In this document: positions 47,753 through 57,117 of the stretch, one piece after another
How the letters are laid out: each line of letters starts with the position of its first letter
Position numbering within the stretch: position 1 is the first letter of the stretch
Source of the DNA: Sulfidibacter corallicola
GTDB taxonomy: Bacteria; Acidobacteriota; Holophagae; Acanthopleuribacterales; Acanthopleuribacteraceae
DNA length: 64,000 nucleotides
Assembly: GCF_017498545.1 (NCBI RefSeq)
Contig: NZ_CP071793.1
Location: forward strand, 7,558,256-7,622,255
Direction: 5' to 3'
The notes under the pieces: generated by a model
Databases searched by the model: none
What the model saw: the letters and a program-made list of their open reading frames with translations, nothing else
Told to the model about the DNA's origin: nothing
Position numbers and translations under genes: made by a program

Positions 47753-50700
47753 TTATTGCAGGCCGACGTCCTGGTTGATCGTCGGACTACCGTTCAGCCA
47801 CACCGAGCTGTCGCTCAGTTCGTCGATCCAGTTGTTGAGAATGACCGAATTGGCTTCGACCCGCGTGTCGCCCCAATAGCCTTCCGGATAGGGCGGACCC
47901 CAGGACCCCTGCGAATCCCAATCGGCATTGATGTAACTCACGGCCTTGATCACATCGCGGTTGTCGTGGATGTAGTCGAAGAGGGGAACGAACCAGGCGT
48001 TCCAGAGCCCGCCGGCGCTCAGGTTCTGTTGATTGCCACCCGCTTGCCCGTCCCAGACCGGGCTGATGTTGCGATTGGTCAGGACATTGATGTCGTAACC
48101 CTGGGCCGTCGATTCGGCGATCATCACCGCTTTCTGGTGGCTGCGTGCGAAATCGAGCACATCGTCGGCCAGTTGGCGCTGGGTGGCCGGACTGCCACCC
48201 ACCGGCGGCAGTTCCTCGGGAAGCAGGAACCACGACATGCCCACCCAGTCCACGTAGTCGTCACCGGGATACCAGTCTCCGATGTTCTCGAAGGTGCCCT
48301 CGATGACGTCGTCGATCGGCGATGCGGAGGACTGCCAGACATAGGCCACGTTGTTCACGCCGCGCGCGCGCAACCCGTCGACGATGCGGCGGTAGGCCGC
48401 GATGTAGACGGACCTGTTTTCGTAGCCGTTGTTCCACAAGCCGTCGAACTCGTAACCGATGCGCAAATACACGGCGACGTTGGGAATCGCCTGGAAGAAG
48501 TCCGCCAGTTGGTCGATTTCGGCCTGACGTTGGCCGTTCGCCAATTGGTTCAGGCAGCCGCCACACCAAATGTTGCCGTTGTTGCCCTCGGCGATGTTCA
48601 ATCCGATCTGGAGGGTGGATTGCGGCCAGCCTACGGCGGCGTTGTAGGCATTCAAGGGGCCGCCACCCCAATCGACGTCCACGTTGTTGGGTTGATCTTG
48701 CGTGTTGAAGCCAAGCGCGCCGTTGACCACGCCGTTGGCGCCGGAATCGTTGAGAATCTCATAAAAGGCCACGTAGGTCGTGATGCCGCCAGGCGTGGGC
48801 GTGCCCGACGCGTTGGCGTATTGCGACACGCTCAGCAGGTCCTGGCCCAGGATCATCAGGGTTCGTCCGTCGACCGGGGCCAGGTAGGTTCCGGTTCCCG
48901 GAGAAGTCGATACGGTGGCGGTGGTCTGGTCGCTGGAGGTCGCGCCCTGATTGTCGGTGACCTTCAGGGTCACGGTATAGGTTCCCGCCGAAGCGTAGGC
49001 ATGGCTGGGGTTGGCCGAAGAACTGCCCTGGCCGTCGCCGAAGTTCCATTGGTAGGACGCGATGGTTCCGTCGGGGTCGTTGGAACCGTTGCTCGAGAAG
49101 GAGATACCCTGACCCGGCTGGCCTTGGTAGGGGCCGTTCGCCTGGGCGACGGGGGGCTGGTTACCTCCCGACGTGGTGAAACTCGCCACCAGGGAGACTC
49201 CCGAAAAACTCCGGTAGGCTCTGATGAACACGTACCACCGACCGCTGTTGGGGCTGGAGACGGAACAGGTCTCGTTGTTGCCGTTGAGGTACGGCCGGCA
49301 ATCGTACGAGCCGGTCGTGGGTTCCTGCTGGAAGCGGGTATAGAGATCGGCATCGCCGCTACCGCCGGAGATGGAAACCTGGAAGTCGCTGGCGTCGCCG
49401 GGAAGGTCGATGTAGTACTGTAGCCAATCTCCCTGACCCGCGGCCAGGCCGCTGACGGGCACCCCGTTTTGGAGGGCGAGCGGACCGCCGGTGCCCGTGA
49501 CGGTGACCGTGGCGGTATCGCTGGCCGATGCGTTTTGGTTGTCGGTCACGGTGAGGGTTACCGTATAGGTTCCTTCCGCCGAATAGACGTGGGAGGGATT
49601 GGCGCCGCTCCCCGTATTGCCGTCGCCGAAGTTCCACTGATACGAAGTGATGTTGCCGTCGGGGTCGTTGGAGCCGGCGCTGCTGAAGGCAATCGCGTTG
49701 CCGACCTGCCCACCGTAGGGACCGTTCGCTTCGGCAACGGGCGGCGTGTTGGACGACCCGCCGTCGAAGGACGCGACCAGCCGCACGCCCGAAAAGCTGC
49801 GGTAGGCCCGCAGGCTCACGTACCAGCGGCCCGCACTGGGGTTGGGTTCCGTGCAGGTTTCCTGGTTGCCGCTGGCGTAGGGCCGACAGGCGTAGGTATC
49901 GGTGGTCGGTTTCTGGTCGAAACGCGTGTAGAGATCGGCGTCACCACTGCCACCGCTCATGGCCACCACGAAATTCGTGGCGCCCGCCGGGATGTCGATG
50001 TAGAAATCCAGGGTCTCGCCCTGATTGGCGGATAGGTTCTCGACCGTCACGCCATTGTGCAATTCGGTGTCGGTCACCGGTGGTCCGCTTCCACCGTGGA
50101 GATAGCGGCTGTTCTCCCCATAGTTGTTCAGCCAATGGTTCAACACGCCGCCGCGCACTTCCACGCGAGAGTCGCCCCATTCCGGGCCCCACCCGTGGGC
50201 CGGCCAGTTGGAATTGATGTAGGCGAGCACGCGGACATCGTAGGTGTCGATGAAGTTGTCGAGCTTGTCGAGATATTCGATAAAGCCGGATTCGGTGTCG
50301 CTGAAAGGGGCTTGTACCGCCGCCTCGGCAACCATCAGGGGTTTGCCGCGACCTTGGGCGAATTGAATGGCTTGTGCGAGGTTGGGATCCACGTCCTGAC
50401 CCTGGCAATTGAAGGTGCCGTTGACCTCGAGACAGATATCGTTGTTGAACACCGAGAACGCGACCCAGTCCACGAAGGAATCGCCCGGATACAGCCAGCG
50501 CGTGTCGTTGAATCCCCGAACGGGGTGATACACGAAATCCACATTGCCGACACCATTGACGTTGCGGAGGCGATTGGCCACGTAGTTGTAGGCGTCGATG
50601 TAGGCCTGGCGATCCAGCTCCGCGATGGCATCGGGGTTCTCGAACACGTTGATCCCGCTGTTCGCCATCTGGTTGACCCAGTCGACGACGAACTGCTGGC

Positions 50701-51205
50701 CGCGATAGGCGAACAACATCAGGCTGACCTCGTAACCGATGCGCAGGAAGAACTTGGTGTTGGGGCGGGCTTTCATCAGGTCGGCGAAGTCGTCGATCTG
50801 TGCATCCCACTGGCCCGAATTGATGTCGCTCATGGCTTCCCAAATGGCGTCGGGGTTGAATCCGGCGCCATTGTCGTCCACCATCTGTCCGTAACCGCCG
50901 GCCGCGGTATTGTCCTTGAAGCTCAAGGCGACGAGGGCGTGGTCGCCGTGTCCGTTCTGAATCACCCAGTCAAGGAAGGCGGCATTCGGGTTGTCGTCGC
51001 CCTGCTCGATGACCCCGAGGTAAAAGGTCGCGTAATGGGATGAGCCCTGGGGGGTGAGGCCAGTCCCATTGAGGTAGCCGGAGTACTCGCTTTGAAAGGT
51101 CTGTCCGACGAGGACCCGGGTCTTTCCGGGACCCGGGTCGAATTGGGCGGCGTAGCCGGCGACATAGGCCACCAGCAGACACCAAAAAATCGAAGCATTT
51201 TTCAT
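47753..51205 (-). CDS. Secreted protein with two GH26-like domains flanking PPC and PKD domains
   Basis: A secreted glycanase of 1,150 residues. The ATG at 51205 has GGAG 8 bases upstream, and the signal peptide ends near VAGYAAQF. The order is GH26-like domain (about 25-375), PPC (377-470), PKD (485-575), PPC (572-670), PKD (680-768), GH26-like domain (770-1150). Both barrels show the GH26 catalytic pair: Glu159 in LRIGYEVS with Glu294 in MVAEAAVQ, and Glu919 in LRIGYEFDG with Glu1031 in VMIAESTA. The two barrels differ clearly from each other, whereas the PPC pair (GGSGDADLYTRF, then CRPY...ETC, then RAYRSFSGV) and the PKD pair (NGPY.GQ, SNDPDG.I.SYQWNFGDG) are close duplicates. GH26 enzymes mostly cut beta-1,4-mannans, some beta-1,3-xylan or mixed glucans; the exact substrate cannot be read. 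Two LacI-type operators lie upstream, matching those of the TonB receptor. Confidence 0.88.
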   Translation of the reverse strand: MKNASIFWCLLVAYVAGYAAQFDPGPGKTRVLVGQTFQSEYSGYLNGTGLTPQGSSHYATFYLGVIEQGDDNPNAAFLDWVIQNGHGDHALVALSFKDNTAAGGYGQMVDDNGAGFNPDAIWEAMSDINSGQWDAQIDDFADLMKARPNTKFFLRIGYEVSLMLFAYRGQQFVVDWVNQMANSGINVFENPDAIAELDRQAYIDAYNYVANRLRNVNGVGNVDFVYHPVRGFNDTRWLYPGDSFVDWVAFSVFNNDICLEVNGTFNCQGQDVDPNLAQAIQFAQGRGKPLMVAEAAVQAPFSDTESGFIEYLDKLDNFIDTYDVRVLAYINSNWPAHGWGPEWGDSRVEVRGGVLNHWLNNYGENSRYLHGGSGPPVTDTELHNGVTVENLSANQGETLDFYIDIPAGATNFVVAMSGGSGDADLYTRFDQKPTTDTYACRPYASGNQETCTEPNPSAGRWYVSLRAYRSFSGVRLVASFDGGSSNTPPVAEANGPYGGQVGNAIAFSSAGSNDPDGNITSYQWNFGDGNTGSGANPSHVYSAEGTYTVTLTVTDNQNASASDTATVTVTGTGGPLALQNGVPVSGLAAGQGDWLQYYIDLPGDASDFQVSISGGSGDADLYTRFQQEPTTGSYDCRPYLNGNNETCSVSSPNSGRWYVFIRAYRSFSGVSLVASFTTSGGNQPPVAQANGPYQGQPGQGISFSSNGSNDPDGTIASYQWNFGDGQGSSSANPSHAYASAGTYTVTLKVTDNQGATSSDQTTATVSTSPGTGTYLAPVDGRTLMILGQDLLSVSQYANASGTPTPGGITTYVAFYEILNDSGANGVVNGALGFNTQDQPNNVDVDWGGGPLNAYNAAVGWPQSTLQIGLNIAEGNNGNIWCGGCLNQLANGQRQAEIDQLADFFQAIPNVAVYLRIGYEFDGLWNNGYENRSVYIAAYRRIVDGLRARGVNNVAYVWQSSASPIDDVIEGTFENIGDWYPGDDYVDWVGMSWFLLPEELPPVGGSPATQRQLADDVLDFARSHQKAVMIAESTAQGYDINVLTNRNISPVWDGQAGGNQQNLSAGGLWNAWFVPLFDYIHDNRDVIKAVSYINADWDSQGSWGPPYPEGYWGDTRVEANSVILNNWIDELSDSSVWLNGSPTINQDVGLQ

Positions 51206-51403
51206 CTGGTTCTCCTCAGTAATTTTCTGAAATGAAAGAAGGCGAATACTCGCCAAAACGAAACAAAAAAACGAAGACTTGTCTGAAACGAGAACGAAAG
51301 CAGGTAAAAAGACGATTTTTAGGCGATCGGGAACGATCGAGACATAAGTCAGGCCACAGAGATCGGAACCCAAAAACAAGGAGTGTAAATCGGGTGTAAA
51401 AAT
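51206..51403. other. Leader region of the GH26 gene
   Basis: About 200 bases of A-rich leader between the candidate promoter and the start codon, with the ribosome-binding site GGAG just upstream of 51205. The frame of the gene is open back to 51379, but the added residues are not signal-peptide-like. Confidence 0.5.
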
Positions 51404-51434
51404 ATTGTAAATGTTAGCGCTAACGGAAAGTCAA
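51404..51434 (-). promoter_or_regulatory. Candidate promoter of the GH26 gene, overlapped by an operator
   Basis: On the minus strand TTGACT (51429-51434) and TACAAT (51404-51409) are separated by 19 bases. The LacI-type operator at 51412-51425 fills the spacer, which would give direct repression. A second -35-like TTGACA is at 51452-51457 but has no good -10. Confidence 0.5.
51412..51425 (-). promoter_or_regulatory. LacI-type operator 3 (GH26 gene)
   Basis: TGTTAGCGCTAACG matches the palindrome TGTTAGCGCTAACA at 13 of 14 positions and is the best copy in the window. Confidence 0.75.
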
Positions 51435-51475
51435 ACATGCAGATCACATTTTGTCAATCGTTTTCGCCGGTTTTG

Positions 51476-51489
51476 TGTTAGCGCTATGA
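51476..51489 (-). promoter_or_regulatory. LacI-type operator 4 (GH26 gene)
   Basis: TGTTAGCGCTATGA matches at 11 of 14 positions, with the left half and centre perfect, 64 bases from operator 3. The paired arrangement mirrors that at the TonB receptor gene. Confidence 0.6.
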
Positions 51490-51845
51490 TTCTCGCTTGT
51501 CAGCTTTTCCCTTTTGGCCAAATTCCGGCTTGTCTTTCATGACCCCGGGTGGGGATTTTTTCAAGCTTGCATGCGGGGAAATCCCGTGAAAACGCGCGCC
51601 ATGGGCACAACCTCCCGAGTGTGGCCCGAAATCGATTGTTCGAAACGTAACTCGGGTTACGCCGAGGCCGGCTGTTCCTCCATCGTAGGTGGTCGTCACG
51701 AAGCTATGGAGGTTCGCCATCTTCGGCCAAGGGAAGGACGTCCTCACCCACGTGGCGCGGCACACGCGGCATCGCGAAGTTGTCACGACCGAACGCGTCG
51801 GGCAGGAGATTTCGCGTCACGGTACCCGATTCGTGTCCTGGTCGC
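51490..51845. other. Intergenic region between the GH26 promoter and the end of the polysaccharide operon
   Basis: About 350 bases at the 3' end of the exopolysaccharide operon. No gene with a ribosome-binding site and no clear terminator hairpin was seen, so termination of the operon is not explained. Confidence 0.45.
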
Positions 51846-54254
51846 TCACCACACCCAGACGTTGATGCTGGCCGGGCCCAGCGGCGTTTGGTACCCGTGC
51901 CCGAATTCCGGGACCTCGAAATCGGCGATGCGCACCTTTTCGTCGGTCTCGTTGTTGTCCGTCAGGTCGAGGTAGCTGAGCTGGTAGTATGTGGCCGGAA
52001 AGGCCGCGCCCTCCGGAAAGTTCAAACGGATCGGGATCGGCTCGTCCAGGTTGAGGTTGAACATCACCAGGGCGCCGCCGCTTTCGCCGCGAAAGGCGTA
52101 GGAGGCGAGATCCCGACCGTTCTCGAAGGCACCATTCTCCCAAACCACCCCGGGCCACTCCGGCAGGCGGCCGCGGTGGCGGGTCACCAACATGTCGCCC
52201 TGCAAGGCCATGTTACAGAGCTGTAGCGCCAGGAAGGTCGGGCGATCCAGCCGTGGTTCGCTGAAATTGCGCACGGCGCCCCACAGCAACACGGATTTTT
52301 GGTCGGCGCGACGGAAGCTGTATTGGCCCAGGTTGTAGAAGCATTGATCGCGGATGTCCAATTCCGCCAACAGGTTGAGCATGTGGAACGCCATACCGAT
52401 GCCGGCCCCGGCCGAGGGGGTCAGGCGGTCCAGCCACGCCTGGGTGATCTCGCCCTCGGTGGTGTGCAGGTTGGTCTCGTAGACGCAAAGCGGAACGGGG
52501 TGCCCCGAGCCGTGCAGCATGTCGTGATTGGCGCGCATCATGCCGTCGCGGGTTTGGGTGCGTACCTCCTCGAACAGCTCCGCGAAAAATTCGCGCGCGC
52601 TGTCCGGCTCGTCCTCGTCGAAAGCGAGGTAGGGCGCGAGGGTGAAGGCGTCGTGCGCCGCGCTCTGCGCCTGGATGGTACGGTTTCTTTCGCCCGTGAT
52701 GGGCTGGCCGCCGAGAATCACCTGATAGCGATCGGCCCGGTAGTGGGGTGACTGCCGGGCCCGGGTGAACAGCCGCAGGCCCCGTTGCCCGTAGGCTGCC
52801 GGATCTTCGAAGGTTCCGCCCCGGAAGGTGGGGTTCCAGGCCTCGTTGCCCAGTTCGAGGTGAATCTTCGGGAATGTCTCGATCCAGGGTTGCCTGAAGC
52901 CTTGGCGGCGGCGCAGGGAACCCATCGCGGTGTCGTCGGCACCGCCGAGATAGGCCAACAAGCGGGTGATCTCGTCCTCGGAGAAGGTGATCGGCAGGAT
53001 GATCCAGGGCTCGGCTTCGATCTCGCCGCAAAGCGCCAGAAAATGGTGGAGCGGGTAGCTGATCGGATCGGGCTCCGGCGACCAATAGCTGTAACCGTGC
53101 ATGCGGCGGCCGAAGGGTTCGGCCAGGAGGTTGTCCAGGGTGTCGCCCATATGGCCGATGTGGTAGCGAAGGATGCCCGGTCTCAGGTCGTGCAGGGCCG
53201 CGACCACTTCTTTCCGGAACGCGGTCGGGTTGGGCGGGTCTTCGGCGCGCGGCAGGCGGACGAGCGACACGTCGTCGAGCAGCACGTCGCCGGTCTCGAC
53301 TTCGAAACTCAATTCGAGACTGCCGGATCGACTGTCGCGTGCGATGGTGAACGGCAGGTGAAACCGCTGCCAGGTTTCGCCGACCTCGGTTTTTCGTTCC
53401 AGCCAGGGTCGCAGCGGTTCGACCAACCGCTGAAAGGTGACGCCCAGTTCGGCCGGACCGGAATGCGATCGCGCCGAAAACGAGAGCCGGTAGTTGCCGC
53501 GCAGGCCCAGGAAGGGTCGATCGCCCGCTTTCAGGGTATCGGCCATGGCGCGCACCACCGCTTTGCCCGGTGGTCCCGGCGATCGCAGGCGCAGCGACTG
53601 GCGACCGGGTGAGTCCGGCCGGGCCTCACCGGTTTCCGTGGTGATGCGGCCGCCGTTCTCCGCTTCCGCCCACCAACCGCGATGACCGTCGCCGTCGCGA
53701 CTCATGCCCAAGATCAGGTGATCGCCTGGCGCGAGGATCAAGTCTCTGGTGGACAAGGTGAAACGGCCGGGACGTCGGTCCTTGCCCGCTTTGAAATGGG
53801 CGATGGTCCCGGTTTTGCCGAGGGCCGCCCCGTGAATGACTTCGAAGGAGGCGCCGTCCCAAAAGTTCTCCGGCCAACCGGAAGCCGGCGGACTGGTCGA
53901 GAACCAGCCGGCCCCGCTCGCCGCCACATCCACCACGGATCGAAATTGCCACCCCTCGAAGCCTGGATTCAGGGAGACCAGGTTCCGCAGCACCTGTTCG
54001 GGTCCCCAATAGGGTTGGCCGGTCATGTTGATGCCGAAGCGCTTGACCTTCGCGACCCGCACCTCGTCCGTGATGTGGATGTCGATGGCGTCCTGTTCGG
54101 GTTCGAGATGCGCGGTGGTCGGTTCGCTGCCGAATTGGCAGCTCGCGCAGAGCACCAGCGCCAAGATCGGCATCGGGCAACGGCGAAGGCCGGAGCCGCG
54201 CGATTGGCGACGCCGGCGTGCTTTGCGTTGGAAAGGGAAGGAGACCAGAAACAT
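51846..54254 (-). CDS. Glycoside hydrolase, GH51-like barrel with N-terminal beta-sandwich, possible lipoprotein
   Basis: The last gene of the exopolysaccharide operon, 802 residues. The ATG at 54254 has GGAG 8 bases upstream and starts 3 bases after the preceding stop codon, so translation is probably coupled. A basic stretch (RKARRRRQ) precedes a short hydrophobic segment and CASCQ, a weak lipobox, so it may be a lipoprotein. A beta-sandwich, possibly carbohydrate-binding, lies at about 150-330 (FRLS-type strands, VETGDVLLDDVSLVRL). A TIM-barrel hydrolase follows with the clan-A arrangement: likely acid/base Glu471 in LELGNEAWNP and likely nucleophile Glu593 in VYETNLHT. The overall look is GH51 alpha-L-arabinofuranosidase-like, although GH39 or another clan-A family is possible. 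Its place in the operon suggests trimming or remodelling of the exported polysaccharide. Confidence 0.75.
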   Translation of the reverse strand: MFLVSFPFQRKARRRRQSRGSGLRRCPMPILALVLCASCQFGSEPTTAHLEPEQDAIDIHITDEVRVAKVKRFGINMTGQPYWGPEQVLRNLVSLNPGFEGWQFRSVVDVAASGAGWFSTSPPASGWPENFWDGASFEVIHGAALGKTGTIAHFKAGKDRRPGRFTLSTRDLILAPGDHLILGMSRDGDGHRGWWAEAENGGRITTETGEARPDSPGRQSLRLRSPGPPGKAVVRAMADTLKAGDRPFLGLRGNYRLSFSARSHSGPAELGVTFQRLVEPLRPWLERKTEVGETWQRFHLPFTIARDSRSGSLELSFEVETGDVLLDDVSLVRLPRAEDPPNPTAFRKEVVAALHDLRPGILRYHIGHMGDTLDNLLAEPFGRRMHGYSYWSPEPDPISYPLHHFLALCGEIEAEPWIILPITFSEDEITRLLAYLGGADDTAMGSLRRRQGFRQPWIETFPKIHLELGNEAWNPTFRGGTFEDPAAYGQRGLRLFTRARQSPHYRADRYQVILGGQPITGERNRTIQAQSAAHDAFTLAPYLAFDEDEPDSAREFFAELFEEVRTQTRDGMMRANHDMLHGSGHPVPLCVYETNLHTTEGEITQAWLDRLTPSAGAGIGMAFHMLNLLAELDIRDQCFYNLGQYSFRRADQKSVLLWGAVRNFSEPRLDRPTFLALQLCNMALQGDMLVTRHRGRLPEWPGVVWENGAFENGRDLASYAFRGESGGALVMFNLNLDEPIPIRLNFPEGAAFPATYYQLSYLDLTDNNETDEKVRIADFEVPEFGHGYQTPLGPASINVWVW

Positions 54255-54257
54255 GAT

Positions 54258-55955
54258 TCAACTCCGGCGCGAGAACCTGCCGGTCAGCTTGGCGGACATC
54301 GAGCGAATGCGGCCACGTTCTTCCTCGTTGAAAAAGAACCAGGAAGCGAAACCGCTCAGCAGGCAGTAGGAGATACCCGCCGGGATCAGCAGGCCGAGCG
54401 TGATCCAGCGGTTGTCCAGGTAGGGTGCCATCAGCGGTCGGAACGGCAGAAAGACCAGGCCGCCGATCAGGTAGGGCACCAGGCCCGGAATCATGGCCTC
54501 CTTGAAATGCTGCCATTGGGAGATGTGGAAGCGCAGGTTGGCGTAGACGAGGTAGATGATCGAGGCCAGCAGTTGCGAGCCGCTGACGACGATGGCGAGG
54601 GTCACCGCCGACCAGCCCGACTCCAGGTAGAAGGCGGCCGGCAACATGACCGCCAGGACCACTGCGTGAATCAGCGGGAACAGCAATTCGCGCTGGGGCT
54701 GGCCGATGCCCTTGAACATCGAGCCGGCGGGGCCCGTCAGCGTGTGGAGGTGGACCGGCAGCGGGAAGAGACTCATCAGCAACACGGCCAGTTCGAATTT
54801 AGGATCGTTGCCGACCCAGGCGGCCATCACCGCGAACGAAAACCACACCATGAAACCCATGATGATGCCGGTGATCAGGCTGGTGTAGCGCGATCCGTCG
54901 AGGTAGAGCCGACTCAGGTCGCTCGGATCGCCGCCCTGTTCCAAATGGGTGGCGGCCGGGAACAGCGCGTGGTTGATGGCGGCGGGAATCGCGGTGGCCA
55001 TGCGCGGAAATTTCTCGCCCAGGTCGAACAGCGCCACGGTTTCCACGTGGAGTTGGAGTCCGGCGATCAGGCGCTGAACGGAACCCAGGAACATCGAGAG
55101 CAGGCCGGTGAGCTGGACGATGCCGCCGAACCGCACGAAATAGTTCACGAACGAGCGGTCGATGTAGCCGAAGCCGATACGGAACCCGGGCAGGGCGCGA
55201 TAGGTCAGCCAGGCGTAGGTGACGGTCGTGAAGATGTAGCGCGCGGCGAAGGCGTAGAGCAGGGCGTAGACACCGAAATCGAGCAGGAACAGCGCGATCA
55301 CCAGGACCCATTCCAGCATGAAGGAGGCGATGTAGACGCTGCGTTCCGCCACCAGTCGATTGAGCCCGGTGAGCACGTACTGAAAGGCGCCGAAGGTCAG
55401 ATCGAGCATGAAGACGGCCATGGTTCCGAAAAACAGGATGAAGGCCGTCTCGTGGAGCTCGGGCGCCACTTCCAGTTCCCGAATCAGGTAGGGCATGCCG
55501 AACCAGAGGCCGACCAGGGACACCGCGGCGCCGGTGCAGGTGATCGCCAGGCCGGTGGAGATCAGGCGGTTGATGCTCGTGATGTCGTCTCGTTTGAAAA
55601 ACACGCCGACAAAGCGGATGTAGGCGTTGGAAATGCCGAAGGCGCCCATGCCGAAGTAACCGATCAGCATGAAGCACATGCCCCAGATCCCCAGGGTTTC
55701 CAAAGAGATGAACACCAACGAAATCGGGGGGATGAAAATTCGCGTCACCAGGTACAGCGCGTTGGCGACCATCGAGATCATCACGTTCTTGGAGAGCGAA
55801 TCGCCGGACGGTGCCGCATCGGCGGCGGGCGGTGCGTCTTCCGGTTCGGGTGGTTCGGGGTGGGGAATGTCGTCGGATGCGAGGACCTGTTCCTGGAATT
55901 CGGGGTGAGAGGCGCTGCTCTCGTCGGCATTCAAATCACGAGGATCGCCGGCCAT
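54258..55955 (-). CDS. Wzx-like polysaccharide flippase (MOP superfamily)
   Basis: A polytopic inner-membrane protein of 565 residues that would flip undecaprenyl-linked repeat units to the periplasm. After an acidic, Pro/Glu-rich cytosolic N-terminus (residues about 1-55) there are about 12-14 hydrophobic helices across the rest of the protein. Family-like segments are SKNVMISMVANALYLVTR (first helix) and FAARYIFTTVTYAWLTYRALPG; the later FKGIGQPQRELLF is common in MOP transporters. The start at 55955 has GAGAGGG 5 bases upstream, and 9 bases separate it from the upstream glycosyltransferase. It sits between a glycosyltransferase and the terminal hydrolase gene, as expected in a Wzx/Wzy-type locus. 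A Wzy polymerase was not found in the window. Confidence 0.85.
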   Translation of the reverse strand: MAGDPRDLNADESSASHPEFQEQVLASDDIPHPEPPEPEDAPPAADAAPSGDSLSKNVMISMVANALYLVTRIFIPPISLVFISLETLGIWGMCFMLIGYFGMGAFGISNAYIRFVGVFFKRDDITSINRLISTGLAITCTGAAVSLVGLWFGMPYLIRELEVAPELHETAFILFFGTMAVFMLDLTFGAFQYVLTGLNRLVAERSVYIASFMLEWVLVIALFLLDFGVYALLYAFAARYIFTTVTYAWLTYRALPGFRIGFGYIDRSFVNYFVRFGGIVQLTGLLSMFLGSVQRLIAGLQLHVETVALFDLGEKFPRMATAIPAAINHALFPAATHLEQGGDPSDLSRLYLDGSRYTSLITGIIMGFMVWFSFAVMAAWVGNDPKFELAVLLMSLFPLPVHLHTLTGPAGSMFKGIGQPQRELLFPLIHAVVLAVMLPAAFYLESGWSAVTLAIVVSGSQLLASIIYLVYANLRFHISQWQHFKEAMIPGLVPYLIGGLVFLPFRPLMAPYLDNRWITLGLLIPAGISYCLLSGFASWFFFNEEERGRIRSMSAKLTGRFSRRS

Positions 55956-55964
55956 AAAGCCCTC

Positions 55965-56936
55965 TCATTTATACTCGATAATCTTGCCGCCGCGATTGCG
56001 CATGCGGTTTAGGTGGTACTGGATCTGGCCGCACATCACGGGCATCCACACCAGGTGGGCGTGCATGCCGTAGAGCAGGAGGGTGCCGAAGGGCAATTTG
56101 CGCCAGCGGTTCTTGGTGATGTTGCGCGCCACCAGCACCGCGTAGCCCAGGGCGATGGGGATCAGGGCCCAGAGCTTCAGCAGGGCCAGCAGGGCGATGG
56201 CGGCACCCATATAGACCAGTGACTGGACCCAGTTGTGCTTGCTCTCGCGGCCGAAGGTCTCGCCGGCGGTGAGCTTGGCGACCTCGGCGTAGGCGTGGCC
56301 GGCGCGGTAACACCGCTTCCAGTAGCCGGCGAACTTGGAGATGTTCAGGTCGTGCCCGGTCATCATGGCTTCGATGGTGTAGATCTTCCAACCGTTGCTG
56401 CGGATGCGATGGCACAGTTCGGGTTCCTCGCCGGCGATCAGATCTTCCTTGTACCCGCCGGCCTGTTCCAGGGCTTCCTTGCGCATCACCGTGTCCCCGC
56501 CGCAGTACTGGCTGTAACCCGGATGGTGGAGCCACTCCAGGTCCAGAATGCGGTTGTAGATCGAGGCTTCCGGGTGAATCTCCTTGCGGAACCCGGAGAC
56601 CGCCGCCACGTCGTCGTGTTCTTCGAGGAACGCGGCCGCCTGGCTCAAAAACGAGGGCTCGACGATGGTGTCGCCATCGAGGAAAAAGAGCAGTGGCGCC
56701 TGGGCCGCACCACAGCCGGCGTTGCGCCCCTTGGCCGCGGTGGGCTTGTCCGTGTCCAGCTCGATCACGCGGGCGCCCAGTTTTTGCGCCTGGTCCACGC
56801 TGGCGTCGGTCGAGCCGCTGTCCACGTAGATGATTTCGTATTGCTCGGGATCGAAGTCCATGTCCTTGACGGACGTGATACAGCGAATGAGGCGTTCGCC
56901 TTCATTGCGGCCGATGATAATCACCGAAACCTGCAC
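55965..56936 (-). CDS. Family-2 glycosyltransferase with C-terminal membrane segments
   Basis: Transfers a sugar from a nucleotide donor to the growing lipid-linked repeat unit. It is 323 residues from a GTG at 56936. The GT-A fold opens with VSVIIIGRNEGERL; YVDSGSTDAS follows, and LFFLDGDTIVEPSFL carries the metal-binding DxD (DGD). Later GGDTVMRKEALEQAGGY and AGEEPELCHRIRSNGW match the acceptor-side motif of GT2 enzymes. Two hydrophobic segments at about 243-275 anchor it to the membrane. It is 9 bases upstream of the flippase gene, so the two are surely cotranscribed. The sugar specificity cannot be read. Confidence 0.93.
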   Translation of the reverse strand: MQVSVIIIGRNEGERLIRCITSVKDMDFDPEQYEIIYVDSGSTDASVDQAQKLGARVIELDTDKPTAAKGRNAGCGAAQAPLLFFLDGDTIVEPSFLSQAAAFLEEHDDVAAVSGFRKEIHPEASIYNRILDLEWLHHPGYSQYCGGDTVMRKEALEQAGGYKEDLIAGEEPELCHRIRSNGWKIYTIEAMMTGHDLNISKFAGYWKRCYRAGHAYAEVAKLTAGETFGRESKHNWVQSLVYMGAAIALLALLKLWALIPIALGYAVLVARNITKNRWRKLPFGTLLLYGMHAHLVWMPVMCGQIQYHLNRMRNRGGKIIEYK

Positions 56937-57117
56937 AATTCACCACCTTTGGCTTGGCCGCAAACGCGGCTCCCATGATATCGAGGATCGAAGATACCCC
57001 ACGGTGGGGTGCCACACGCTACCGCCGGGGTCCGGCGCGTACCGGCGCCTTGACGGCATCGTCGTGCGCGGTGCGATCCGTGCGGGCCGGGCACCGCGGT
57101 CGGGGTGGGCGTGCCGT

